Positions 1 through 10,740 of a DNA stretch of 64,000 nt are shown here, one piece after another. This stretch comes from Ophioceras dolichostomum (lineage: Eukaryota; Ascomycota; Sordariomycetes; Magnaporthales; Ophioceraceae). A program made the position numbers and the translations under genes. The stretch is from positions 62,001 to 126,000 of the forward strand of contig PYST01000053.1 of assembly GCA_003049485.1 (NCBI GenBank), read 5' to 3'. The stretch's first letter is position 1; every line of letters starts with the position of its first letter. Below the pieces are notes generated by a model. The model saw nothing but the letters and a program-made list of their open reading frames with translations. It was not told the origin of the DNA and did no database searches.

Positions 1-3000
1 GGTCGCGTTGCGCTCCAGATTAAGCCACTCGGCGGCATCGTTGATTACGTCGACAGTGATTTCCTCTCCCATGGGACTTATCGGTGACAACCCTGCGCAA
101 AGGCGGCGGTAGTGCATGACGGACAGGCCGTAGCCTAGCGTGCCGAATTTCTCGTCTGGTGTGAGCCACCGTTCCGCGTTCCACCGGCCGATGCGGGCGA
201 GGATGTCGGCCTGGTTGCCGCTCAGTGCCTTCTCGAACTGGAGTCGGTCCTCGTCCGGCATGCTCCCGAGTATTTCGGGATCGGAGAGGAGCTTCTCCAG
301 CGCGGCGACCTTCTCTTGTCTGTATATGCTCGAGGGGAAGATGATATCCTCGGACCGAAGGAGTAGCTCGGCGAGAAGCGGCCCGATAATTGCTTTGTCC
401 TCGACAGACATACGGCGAGGGTCGATGTACTCGACATGTGTCATCCAGTTGCTCACAATGTACTGCGAGATGGACCCGGCCTTTCGGAGTGGCAGGTTGG
501 GATGCCCGGTAGGCCAGCACATGAAGGTGAGGAAACGCTTCAGACAAGTGACGTGGGCCTCATGTATGTCGACGCCGATCCGCGGACAACCCTCTCCATC
601 CGCCCCGACACCGCCAGCATCGCTTGCACCGAGGCCTGCACGGGCTTTTCCGGGCCGCTTCTCGTTCCTGAAGAAGTCACCAATCGAGGCATGGCAGAAG
701 GATACCTCGGTAGTCAGCAAATCTGAGTCGAAGTCGGTGGCGGCGTCTGGGTCGGCAAATAAGTCCTGGCTCGGAGGGTTGGCGCCGTCCGCCCGCGGCG
801 GGTTCGTACTACTATCATCGCCCGATCCTGATCTCGATCCAGGTCCAAGAAGCAGAGGAGACATCACCGCTGACGTGACGGACGAGGTGAGTCCTTGTTG
901 AAGCTCGGCAGTGGTGAGTCCGTCCTCTCGTTTGAGGGCGAAGAAGGACGCAAACTGCAACCGCAGGGTGCGTTCGAGCCAAATCATGCCGTGGCCGTCC
1001 TCTGACCGGATCTTGAGTAGCGTGTCCAACTCCCCCAGCGTCAGAGGCCGCACGGCACATGTAACGAATGCGAGCATTTCGTTCAGATCTTCGGCCGCGT
1101 CGGGAGTGTCCTCGAAGCTGGCCGAGAAGCCTTCTAAAACGTGGCGGATCATTTCGTCGATGCCACGGGGCGCCTCGTTGAGAGCCTTGCGGATGGCTGC
1201 CTCGTTTCTCTGCTTGAGCAGGACTCGAAGCATGAGGTCCACCCAGAGGAACTGGATACGGAAGGCAGCGTCAGTTAGCAATCATAAGAAGTATATCCGG
1301 GTGCAATAAGACCACTAGTCTCTTTTGAGATTAGGTTTCAAGACGTCACTTACCATCCCCTGAGCTCCCCGTGAGAGCTTGGTGATAATCTCCCTCTGCG
1401 TCTTCTGAGACACGCGTCGGAGGTACACTGATTTGGCGATACTGGCGCGGATATACCTCGAGATATCGGACGAGTTGTTCTCACCCGTGACGTGGATGGT
1501 GGGAACGTCGGAGACCTGCATGGACTCGATGATCTCGTCGTACACATGTGGACGACCGAGCATGACGAGCCTAAGTTGGTGCTTGCACCTGCCCCCCTCT
1601 GTCGACGCAAACAGCTCGCCAGCCATTTCAAAAAATAGTCTCCTCTCTTGCTCATCAGCCTCATCCAACGCATCCAACACGACGAAGGCAGTGCTGGAAT
1701 CCGTCTGGTCCTCATCGTTGCCGCCGTGATGTTGGCCACCTCCCTGCGGCGAGAAAAACTCGACGAACAGTGAGCTCCATACCCGTTGAAGACTAGCCAC
1801 GTCCTGCGGGGACTGAAGCCGTGAGGCCAGGTATTTCGCGTAGACCGGGTCGTTGACGCTCAGCATGTACGACACATCGCAGAGCGCCTGCACCACAGAC
1901 CGTGTCTTTGGGTCGTCGTCCTTGAAGAAGAAGTAGCCGAGCGCGGAGCTAGACGTCTGGTTGTGAGCATGTGCGTGTGCGTGTGCGCGTGCGCTTTCTT
2001 CGCCCAGGTAGCTAATAAGGTTAGACGCGATGTACGACTTTCCCGCCCCGGGTGTGCCGCTAATCCAGAGTACTGGAGGTGACTCCTGCCTCAGGCTGTT
2101 CTTTCTCGTTATCATTGGTGCCACCGGAAGCTCCTGTGACCCTGACATCTTCCCTGACACCCACTGTCCGAACTGTGGCTCTGCCCGCACCCAGTCACAG
2201 GTGCCTGGTAGTCTGCTGCGGTTGATGGAGTGATACCTGTCCTCGACGAAGGTGCACGGCTGCAAGATAACCCTGATCTTGTCGAGCTGGTCCATCTTGC
2301 GCGATCTCTTGGCCTCTTCGGCCGAGGCCTCGTGCGCCGTTAGAGCGATGGCGTCCAGCCGCTTGCGGATCTCCATCACGTCGGCTCCGACTCCTGAAAC
2401 CATGGCCGTCACCCCCTTCACCTCGGTGAGCGTCTCGGCCACTGCAAGCCCCTGCTCCCCCTCCGTCAACCGCCGGAGCTTGTCAACGGCAAGTTTGCCC
2501 TCGGCGGTGCCAAGAACGATGCTCTTCCCGTACGACAGCAGGCGCCCCTTCTTGATCTCACGCTGTGAGATGGCAAGGATGTCCAGAAGGGCGACCAGTA
2601 TCTCGGTCAGCCTATCAGAGAGCTGCTGCGACATCTCCTTCTTGGCGTAGATCTCGAGGCGGGAAGTGAAGTCCTTGAGAGACGACAACACCTCCACGAT
2701 GGCGTCGTACTTGGCCGACACGCCCATCGCGGCGACGAAGAGCTGGTGCACACCCGAAAAGACGAGCTCGACGCCCATCCCCTGCCCCGCGCCGAGCCGG
2801 CCGAACGCGGCGCTGACCTTCTCGATGGGCTTCAGGGTCCCTTGCGTAATGTCGATGAGTAATCGCCTCTTCGACCGGAACTGATCGAATCTCTTTTGCT
2901 CGCCCTCGATGACCGAGACCAGCTCCGACACGGTGCTCACGCCGCTCAGCTTCGGGTCTCGGAGCCTCGTCTTCGCAATTTCCTCATACCGCTTGGTTGC

Positions 3001-3048
3001 CTCCTCCCAAATGGCCGGTACTTGGCTCGAGGTCCTAGTCGCTGCCAT
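1..3048 (-). CDS. Goodbye-NACHT STAND protein, NLR-like (3' end beyond window)
   Basis: Two exons are visible: 1354-3048 and 1-1251, joined across an intron at 1252-1353 (GTAAGT donor, CAG acceptor, phase 0). The visible part encodes 982 residues and runs off the window edge. The N-terminal ~200 residues (IWEEATKRYEE near residue 13, then helical) resemble the fungal Goodbye domain. A NACHT-type NTPase follows, with Walker A GTPGAGKS at 331-338 and Walker B FVVLDALDEAD at 455-465, then the GxPxVYDEI strand and the winged-helix region FLWVDLMLR just after the intron. Fungal STAND proteins of this build are thought to act as intracellular NTP-driven switches, often in heterokaryon incompatibility or innate-type responses; that role is inferred. 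C-terminal repeats, if any, lie outside the window. A (GTGTGC)n microsatellite at about 1973-1996 encodes an Ala-His repeat between Walker A and B. Confidence 0.85.
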
Positions 3049-3640
3049 GGCTATTGGCGATAAAATGGTGCCAGCGGGAAGAAGCTCATACTCTGGAGGC
3101 AGATCTAACGTTCTCAGCCTTGGCTTGTGAATCCCGTGTTCTTTTCATCTCTGACAGAGAATGTTCCTTCTAGGCTCCCTTCCCCACGTACGCTGGGCTG
3201 AGCGGATTGGTCGCTGTAATGAGAGCAGGTCGAGCGCCCCGCCTTGAACCGCCTCTGGAAGGATTCTCATTGAAACAACATAAACATGATGAATATTACC
3301 CCGCTAGAAGCTTTACAGGGCTCTTCTAGAGGGGCGGTAGCGCATCATAGGCTGATCAATGCTTGAGTGGGCTCATGCAAGGTATTGAGTAAGGCGGGGT
3401 GGCGACAAAACTGTAGCGAGCGAACCGATCGAGGTACAAGTTGCGACGATCAACGAAAATCAGATATCAAATTTTCAAAGCAGGTGATACTGGCTACCAA
3501 TTAAGTGGGAAAGGTATCAGTACTAGCAGTACGCGAAAAGAAGAAGAAGAAAAACTAGATTTAATGGTCAAAATCGAGCCAGGGGGGTCGGTCAACCATC
3601 AGTCCGTGGAGAAACGAATGAACGAATCCAGACCGGCTCT
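3049..3640. other. Intergenic, promoter side of the STAND gene
   Basis: No supportable gene. The stretch holds the upstream region of the STAND gene and the 3' flank of the PAP2 gene. An AAG-rich purine run lies near 3537-3555. Confidence 0.6.
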
Positions 3641-4868
3641 TTAAACCATGTCGTCTCCGCGTCTCGCCCCAGACCCTACGGGCTTCCTCGCATAGGTTGC
3701 AGGCACGCCTCCACCGCCGGACGCAGGAGGGACCATCTCCGTTCCCGCTCCGTGTCCGTGTCCGTGTCCATGTCCACGGCCATCTGCATACGCCCAACCA
3801 GCCCGGCGTGTCGCATAAGCACCCCACAGCTCTCCGGCACCGCCATGGCCGTAGGTGAACGGTGCAACCCTGCTCAAGGGGATATGATTAAACCGCCAGT
3901 CCCAAACGGCCGCATACAGCATGCGGTACGAGCTGAACGCCATCGTGGTGCCCACGGCCGCGCCCGCGAAGATGTCGTACCAGTTATGGTACTCGTCGAT
4001 GGTCAGCGCGCCGCCGATCAGGACCGCTCCCAGTATCGGCGCGTACAGCAGCACGAGCTTCCACATGGCCGGGTGGTAATCGGCGAACACCTTCAGCTTC
4101 GCGTTGAGGTACAGGTACAGATACACGAAGCCCGCGAACGCGGCCGTAGTGTGGCCCGAGGGGAACGACTCGAGCGAGTCGTTTATCTCCTTGCGGTCGC
4201 CCGTGCAGACCTCGCGCGTGTAGTAGATGCCCTGGTACCCGTTTCCAGTCATGCGCGAGACGTCCGGCTTGCACACGTCGAGGAAGTGGGGGCGCAGGCC
4301 GCCAATGAGCCACTTGACGAAGACCTGGAACACGGCGGCGGTGATGAGCGAGTACAGCAGGCCGATGACGCCGTTGTTGACGTCCCAGAAGGAGCGCACG
4401 CGGATCTGCAGGAGGAGGATCATGACGATGGGCACCATGGCGGCGAGGAAGGCCGCGAGCCAGATCGGGATGACTTCCTTGCGCAGCGGGTAGGCGAACT
4501 GCGGGTAGACGATCTCGCCGTCTGAGAATGTGACGGCGAAGGAGCGGTTGGCTGCTGGGTCGGCCATGTAGATCTGTAGACGGATAGCAACAACGACAGA
4601 TGGTCAGTGTCTCTGTTCACGGCAAGCTGTGAACAACAAAGAAGTGTATGAACAACGAAGGTGGCTGGTCGCTTACCCCGAGCCCCAGTGCTCCCATGCA
4701 GGCCATGGTGACGATGTCGAGCCATGTGTGCTTCAGCCAGAGGCCGAATGTTGGGCGAGTCGCCATCGTGTACGGCTCATGGTGGTGGCCATGGTGGCCA
4801 TGGTGGACGCCGTTATGAGGAACCGCTGTTGGCCCCTCACGATGAGCCGAGCGCGTGAAGAGGCCCAT
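3641..4868 (-). CDS. PAP2-family lipid phosphatase (diacylglycerol pyrophosphate phosphatase-like)
   Basis: Exon 1 is 4677-4868 and exon 2 is 3641-4573, with an intron at 4574-4676 (GTAAGC/CAG). The product is 374 residues. I chose the ATG at 4868 (MGLFTRS) because the 34 residues before the next Met (4766) read as a plausible cytosolic, His-rich leader; the start at 4766 is possible. The protein is polytopic, with about six hydrophobic segments. Motif C1 KxxxxxxRP is at 151-159 and motif C2 PSGHT at 202-206. Motif C3 keeps HNWYD with its His at 260, but the expected Ser-Arg pair is Ala-Leu (253-254). Family members dephosphorylate phosphatidate, lysophosphatidate or DGPP in internal or vacuolar membranes. 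The C-terminal tail is hydrophilic, with a (GH)n run and a Gly-rich stretch. Neighbours suggest no pathway. Confidence 0.85.
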
Positions 4869-5990
4869 GGTTTTGGTTTTGGGAACTGTGATGCCACTCT
4901 TGGTTCCCGCTGGTTCGTAGTATGGGCCGAGGCTGAAACTGACACCCAACTTCGAGATCGCGGGGTATGAGGAAGTCACACGAGAGGAACCGTCTGGCCA
5001 AAGAAGTCTCAAAGGGTGTTGTGCCTTAAAAGACCTAAAGAGGATGTGCGATGCACATAGCTCTAGCATACACACACCGACCGCTAGCCAGGTATTATAG
5101 CAATCTCCCTGGTGCTGGTGGCACCTGCAACCATTGACGTCATGACATCCAGCCGAGAACGACCCGCATCGCGCCGTCCCTCCTTTTACGCTTGAATCGT
5201 GAAAAAGGTTTCTTGCGATCCGTAACGGCGCTTTTCCCCATCAATTCTATTGCTGCAAGGGTAACGGGCTAACAGCAGTGAAGTTTCATCAAGAGATCAG
5301 GAAGAGGGGGAGAAAAGGCTCCGGGGGGAAGCTTGTGTCCAATCGGCGATGTGGTGTGGTTGGTTCGTCGATCTGGACCTGGAAAGGGGTGTGACGTCTT
5401 AGCCAGGCAGTTCCTTGGCATGAGCTTGAATTTCTTTGGTCTGAACCGTCCAAATGTACCGGCGCGGCACGCACGTGGGAACCACTCTCGCCACTGCACG
5501 ACCAACCGCTAGCATGAACACGGCAAGCTTGATTCAGCGGGGTAACAAGCTGCACAGAGGCGGCCAAGACGTCATGCTAGAATACTGTCGGGCAGTCTGC
5601 ACAGGCGTGGTTCCTCTGTTATGTAACGATGTGGTCAATATCCACTGTAGAAAAAAGAGCTACTGTAAAGGAGAGGGGGCAAGGATCAGTCAATTTATTA
5701 TCCAGCGAGCATGCATGCGTTCCTAACGAATTACACCGGAAAGACGTTGCCCTCGTCAGGTGGTAGGCACGTCTCGTCTCTTGTCGTCCTGTCACATGGA
5801 CAAACAGTGTCGGCTCTGTGGTAGTGGAAAGTTGCACTCTGCGTAGTATGGGCTCCTCTAGACGTGATAATAACGAGAAACTCGCTCCGCTGTTGCTCAA
5901 GAGAAAGCTGTCACCCCGTTCCCGACTAACCGACGTAATGGTTTTTTTTTTATTATTATTATTTTTGGTTTTGTTTTAAAAAAAAAAAAA
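4869..5990. other. Intergenic region with A/T homopolymers
   Basis: No gene recognised. Positions 5941-5990 carry a T-run, a (TTA)n run and a 13-base A-run directly downstream of the deaminase stop codon, probably in its 3' UTR or terminator region. Confidence 0.55.
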
Positions 5991-7755
5991 TTACCCAGCC
6001 GGGCTGGGCAAAGCCACACCCTGAAGACGCTTCAGCATCAACACCTCATGCTTCGTGACATACACAGACCCGGCACCGTCAGGGCTGCCACTGCCACCAC
6101 CACCACCTCCTCCCCCGAACCCCAGCGCGTCCACCAAATCTCGCACCTTGGCGCCCTCCCACTTGCCCTCGGCGTTCGTCCAGAACACGCGCTTGATGCC
6201 GACGGAGTGCATGTACGAGACGCATCGGTAGCAAGGCCGGGACTCTGCCGCCCTGTGCGTGAGCGCATTCTGGTCGCACTGATGAGAGGGGCGAGAGGAG
6301 GGAGAACGCGAGCCATTCGAAGAGGAAGAAGTGGCCTCGGTGGAGGAAGCGGGTAAGGGTGAGGCCGGGCGAGGCCACGGCTGGTGGTTGCAGAGCAGCT
6401 CGTCGTGGAGTGACCCCATCGAGGCCGTGGTACTTGCCAGGGACGCTATCGAGGAGCTAATAGACTCATCGAGCTCGCTGCTGCAGGATGTCGTAGATCT
6501 CGTGCCAGGGCGAGAGGCCTGCAGGTCGACGGAGCCTAGGCGTGCGACGTAGAGGTCGGCGCCGACCAGCTTCGGATGCTTCCTTCTGAACTTCAGGTGC
6601 TTGGGTGCTTGCTGCTGTCCCGTTCGTCCGGTGGGAACCAGAAGCGTGCTCCTCTTCCCCGGCGTGTCCTTGCCGCCTCGTGACCGAGCGTTCTTTTGGA
6701 TCTCGGGAGTCGTCTGTGGCGGGACAGACAGTCGTCAGCATTCGTAGATCCCTAGTCTGCCTCGTGGCATGCGTGTCATAGGCGGATGGCATAACTAGCA
6801 TAAAAGCGCACTCACCCTGGTCCTGTTCTCATTGCTACGCGTGTTGCTCTCTATAGAGCGGGATGCTCTCTCGCTACTGCTGTTAGAATTCGAAGGGGCA
6901 GCAGCCCCAGCACTGGGCATGATTGTCGAGCTGGTCGACTGGCCGCCATACCATGTCTGACTGTTGTCCTTCTTAGACCTGCGATGGTGGCGGCGTGTAG
7001 ACTGCTGATGCTGGTACTGTTGCTGTAGCTGTTGCTTCCCCTGGACGTGATGATTGTGATGATGATGATGCTGCCCCCCATTCTTCTCGGTTTTCTCCTT
7101 GAAGTTGGCATTCTTCGGATTCGTACGCTTCAAAACGCCACGCGACACCCTGGGCCCTATCGGCGCGAGCGGTTCGTTTCTCCCGACTCTGCTCCGCTCT
7201 GAGCAGCTCGTACTCGGCGTAGACGCGGTTGGCGTAGGCCGTGACGGTGGCGCGGTGTAGTAGTCGTTTTCGTTTAGGACCACCACACGATAGTTTGAAG
7301 TACGGTTTAAAAGCTGAGACTGCCGTGGATGCCAGCTTATTGGACGACGAGAGAGCCGAGTTGATGGCCATCATCTCCGAGTGCATGCTGAGGACGGTGT
7401 TGGCGTGCGGGCCACCGCCGCCGCCGCAGCCGCCTCCGCCGCGAGCCGGATCCAGCCAGGTCGGACTACCGTCGCCGTCATTGCTATTGCCGCTACTACC
7501 GCCATCCCCACTGCCAAGGACAGGCTTGTAGTTCGACTTCTTCTTCTTCTTGCCGCCCGAGCTCGAGCCAAGAACGATCCCGCCGGCTCGAAGCTGGCCG
7601 GTCTTCAGGGCGCCGCCATCGTAGCCGGCTCGGAAGTCGTTGAATCCCTTGCCGAGTATTTTGCCGCCCTTCACCACGATGCAGCCGTGGCGGAAGCGGA
7701 GGGGAGACAAGGAGGCCTGCTCGAGGCAAATGTTGAGGTAGGTGTCCGACTTCAT
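5991..7755 (-). CDS. Cytidine/deoxycytidylate deaminase-like protein, with a frame change
   Basis: The zinc-deaminase signature is present: RHGCIVVKGGKILGKGFND near the N-terminus, HSEMMAI as the H[AC]E motif, and PCYRC as the PCxxC motif in the last exon (before GIKRVFWTNAEG). Family members deaminate cytidine or dCMP in the cytosol; substrate cannot be assigned. Coding starts at 7755 and stays in one frame to about 7110. From about 7110 to 6816 the downstream frame (+1) is the coding one. This is confirmed because a clean intron (GTGAGT at 6815 to CAG at 6714) joins it in phase to the last exon, 5991-6713. No credible intron bridges the two frames; a run of six G (7072-7077 on the + strand as C) sits at the switch. 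A very long Q/H/S-rich insert separates the two zinc motifs. The frame change may be an assembly error or a real lesion. Confidence 0.7.
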
Positions 7756-9776
7756 TGTGATATCGCTGCTGGTTAGGTTTGTTGATTCTGTTTCAAGGCT
7801 ATTGGTGTGGTGTATGTGACTATAGCCAATTCAAAGACGCTTGGGTTCTTGCAGTGACTCGCGAGGCTTGGATCGAGTTGTTGTTTCTTAGTGCAAAACG
7901 ATCTAGTAAGTCGTGAGGTAAAGCTCAAGAAGGTGAGTGGTGTGTGATGAATCACGCCGGTGACCAACAGGGCGCATTCTTGGGCTCCTGGTCCCTGCAG
8001 GTGGCCCCGCTTTTGCTGGCTGACGGGCTGGGAAGGACTAACATAGATGGAGTCACGTGAGGTGTCTTTGTACTCCTTGACTGTGTGGCACTATCGCCAT
8101 GACGAATTGCAGCTTCGAGCAGCTGAAAACCAAGCCTTTCTCGGAGAGAGCTAGGTAGGTTCTTACTCTAATCTCTCATCTTTCTCGCTATTCCGATTGC
8201 TTGTGTCTAGCATCATCCCCAATGAGCTTCTCTCGCAGGCTAGGGGTAGGAACGGCACGGAGGGGATGGAAGGGGGAAGGGGGGAGGGAGGGACCCGGAT
8301 GGTGGCATGGCGTGAAGAGATGCAGATCCTCTTCTGTCTCAGGTCTCGGGATGTCCGGTCTATTGGCCACGTAGTTGCTCGGTCTCACTACCGCCTCCTG
8401 GTGGACAAGGTTGGACGAGTGATCCCTCTGTCTATCTCGAGACCACGCCAGGAACAGTGTCTGGTTGGTCTGGGCCTGTTTCTACCCACTATGGGGGTAG
8501 GGGAAGAAGGGGGGGTCCGAGTACATACTAGCTGATGTGAGGGGCATGCTCCTCAGCCGAGCCTGCATTATCACGGCGCTGGTGAGGTACGTTTCTTCTG
8601 GCGTTGGTGAACGATAGAAGGAGAGGTGGTAACGCAACATCCTCTTGGGTTTTTGCCGAGGACAAGACAATAATCTGCTGCGATTGCCGTCTGAGATCCC
8701 GTTGTGTTGTCTTTATTAGGTGACAGTTCGGTTGAGGATGATGGAGATGGCGGGTTCAGAGCGGTGGTGTGTTAGGGAACTGGCGACCATTGTCTGCCAC
8801 ATGCCGCTCTGAGATGATTCCATGAACCAATCCGATCCACGGGACGGTGTTTCCTGTAATGGAAACGGCTTGTCATGGAGAGATACGGATTGTAGATATG
8901 AATGAGTCTGGCGGGTTTACGGATCAAGCTGGCGCCAGCGAGCCAACCAACCAGTCGCACGTCGTCAGTTTCCGCGATTCGCGACGAATGCGAAGCTGCT
9001 CGACATGCTGCCAGACACGCTCAAAGAGGTGTTCCACCAGCGCTTGCCCACGTTCACAGAGGAGCGGCGATGCTTGTGCAGTCCATCTTGTCAGTAACCC
9101 ATTACCATACAATACATGCTCTCGTTTCCCGCTCGCCGCAATAAAGTCGGCCGACAAGTTTCACGGCAGCCGTTGTTGGGCCTTTGTGCAGTTCTGTAGG
9201 TGCAGTGGTTGCAACCCTACCAACCGTGGTCGATGGCGGTTAAGCAAGACCGTTCAACGATTTCTCACAGCCTTACCCCCGAAAAGGGGAACCGGTGGAC
9301 TGCCTACACACCCTCTCAGAGACGCCAAGCCAGCCAAGCTATCTTTCCTCCTCATCTCTCCGGCTTATTCGTTCTTTCATCCGGGAGGGTGTAGGTAACA
9401 TCACTCTCTTATCTACTTACAGCGAGGGGTATCTTTGAATCACAGCTGAGGAGGGGGGGGGGAAGCGGAGAGATAAGTCAAGAACGGAAAGGAGAACGGG
9501 TGGCTCGCCAACTTAATGGGCGATGATAACGCGAGGAACGGCCGTCCTTTCCACCCAACTCTTCCAAAATTCATTTCCCCCCCTTCTCCTCGCAAGAGCA
9601 GAAACTGCGAAATTGGCGGATGAAAGCCCAGTCTCTCACTCTCCGAAGCTCATTGCGTTCACTCCCATCACAACGTTCCCCTTCAACAAGTTTTGTTTTC
9701 CAAGCAACCTTCTCCGTGGAAAACCTGACCTACTAGTAGCCTCTGCCGAAAAAGTCCGTCGACACGTCAAGGAGCT
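7756..9776. other. Long intergenic region; TCACGTGA site
   Basis: No gene model supported. A perfect palindrome TCACGTGA lies at 8053-8060, about 300 bp upstream of the deaminase start; it matches the E-box/CDEI core bound by Cbf1-type bHLH factors. Short open frames at 8197-8535, 8847-9398 and 8924-9157(-) lack codon bias, splice support or recognisable motifs. Confidence 0.5.
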
Positions 9777-10351
9777 ATGTGCGCGTGGCCTGGCTGTCTT
9801 TATTTGCCCAGAAGGGGCTCTCAGTACTGCAAATTGCGTGAGTTTCGCCTCGCAAGCTTGTTTGCCCATGCGCTTTTGATTCGATCTTGGTTAAAACCAG
9901 AAGAACTGACGGTAGCCCTCCCTCCCTCCCTGATCTTCGGGACCGAAACATCTAGATACCTGTGGCCTGGATCTCAATCCAGGAGGCTTTTGCCAGAACC
10001 CGGTAGCCTTCCGGGGAGCAGTGACATGTGTGTCGCGTATGTATCTGCCTCTTTCTTCTTGATAATGCCCCCCCTTTCATACAAGAGCACGACGAGAGAG
10101 GCCATCCGCTAACAAGTGATCTGATTCCCTTAGATAAATGCGTCGGGCATCCTGGATGCCCTCACGGTAGAGTGGTGGGTACCGCTTACTGCCTTAACCG
10201 CCAGTATGCTCACTTCAAGCGTGCTTATCCAGTACCATGGAACCCACCAGGCATGGGCCGCATGGCCAGCAGTAGGAGTATCTTAGTGGGTGCTAACACT
10301 CGAACCGCATCAGACATGCCTCCTCCCCCCAGCTCTTGCGCCATTATGTGA
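9777..10351 (+). CDS. Small protein with two C-PGC-C10-C zinc-like modules
   Basis: Proposed exons are 9777-9837 and 10134-10351, joined by an intron (GTGAGT donor at 9838, TAG acceptor at 10133) with a GCTAAC branch site 20 nt before the acceptor. The product is 92 residues. The splice fuses two related modules: CAWPGC-x10-C ending YCKLH, and CVGHPGC-x10-C ending YCLNR with a later His. Both carry G[ST]xYC, so the duplication is convincing. Spaced Cys/His residues suggest metal binding. Similar short C..PGC...YC..H modules occur in fungal proteins of unknown function. The intron is long (296 nt), and the upstream frame is open, so further 5' exons are possible. Function unknown. It could also be a remnant of a longer multi-module gene. 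Confidence 0.5.
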
Positions 10352-10740
10352 TGATGAGGAGACACCTCGTGTCTATGACGAATGGTCGACGAATGGCGCT
10401 TGTGCGCGAACAGATGATGGCGGGAGGGCCGATGTTGAACTTGGCCTTGGGATATGGTATACTTTCTCTTGTAATCACCCTGGGGAATCTATCAAGCACA
10501 CAAGGATAAGACTGAGGTTGTACCTTACGTATTTTCCCGTTCGCCGTATTTATGCGGTTGGTCTGGGAGTTTATATTGCCGGCATTCCACACTCGCTGTC
10601 ACCGAAGTGCATCATATGAGTAACAACATCCTGGACTAGCCTCAACAAGATCTAGCATCAAGCCTCCAGTCTTTCCTCACTTCACTCTCCTCACCATGAG
10701 AGTCGAGATCTTTTTTCATTCTGTTTAGTAGTTAGTCGTC
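10352..10740. other. Intergenic
   Basis: Nothing recognised between the small Cys-rich gene and the converging dehydrogenase gene. Confidence 0.5.

Noticed and set aside
3752..4525. 257-residue open frame on the + strand
   Set aside because: Opposite strand of the PAP2 exon.
7060..7120. Programmed +1 frameshifting as an explanation for the deaminase frame change
   Set aside because: No known slippery site; a homopolymer beside the switch makes an assembly error or plain lesion the simpler reading.
9523..9879. 118-residue frame overlapping the Cys-rich gene
   Set aside because: The overlapping frame carrying the paired C-PGC-C modules and the in-phase splice is better supported.
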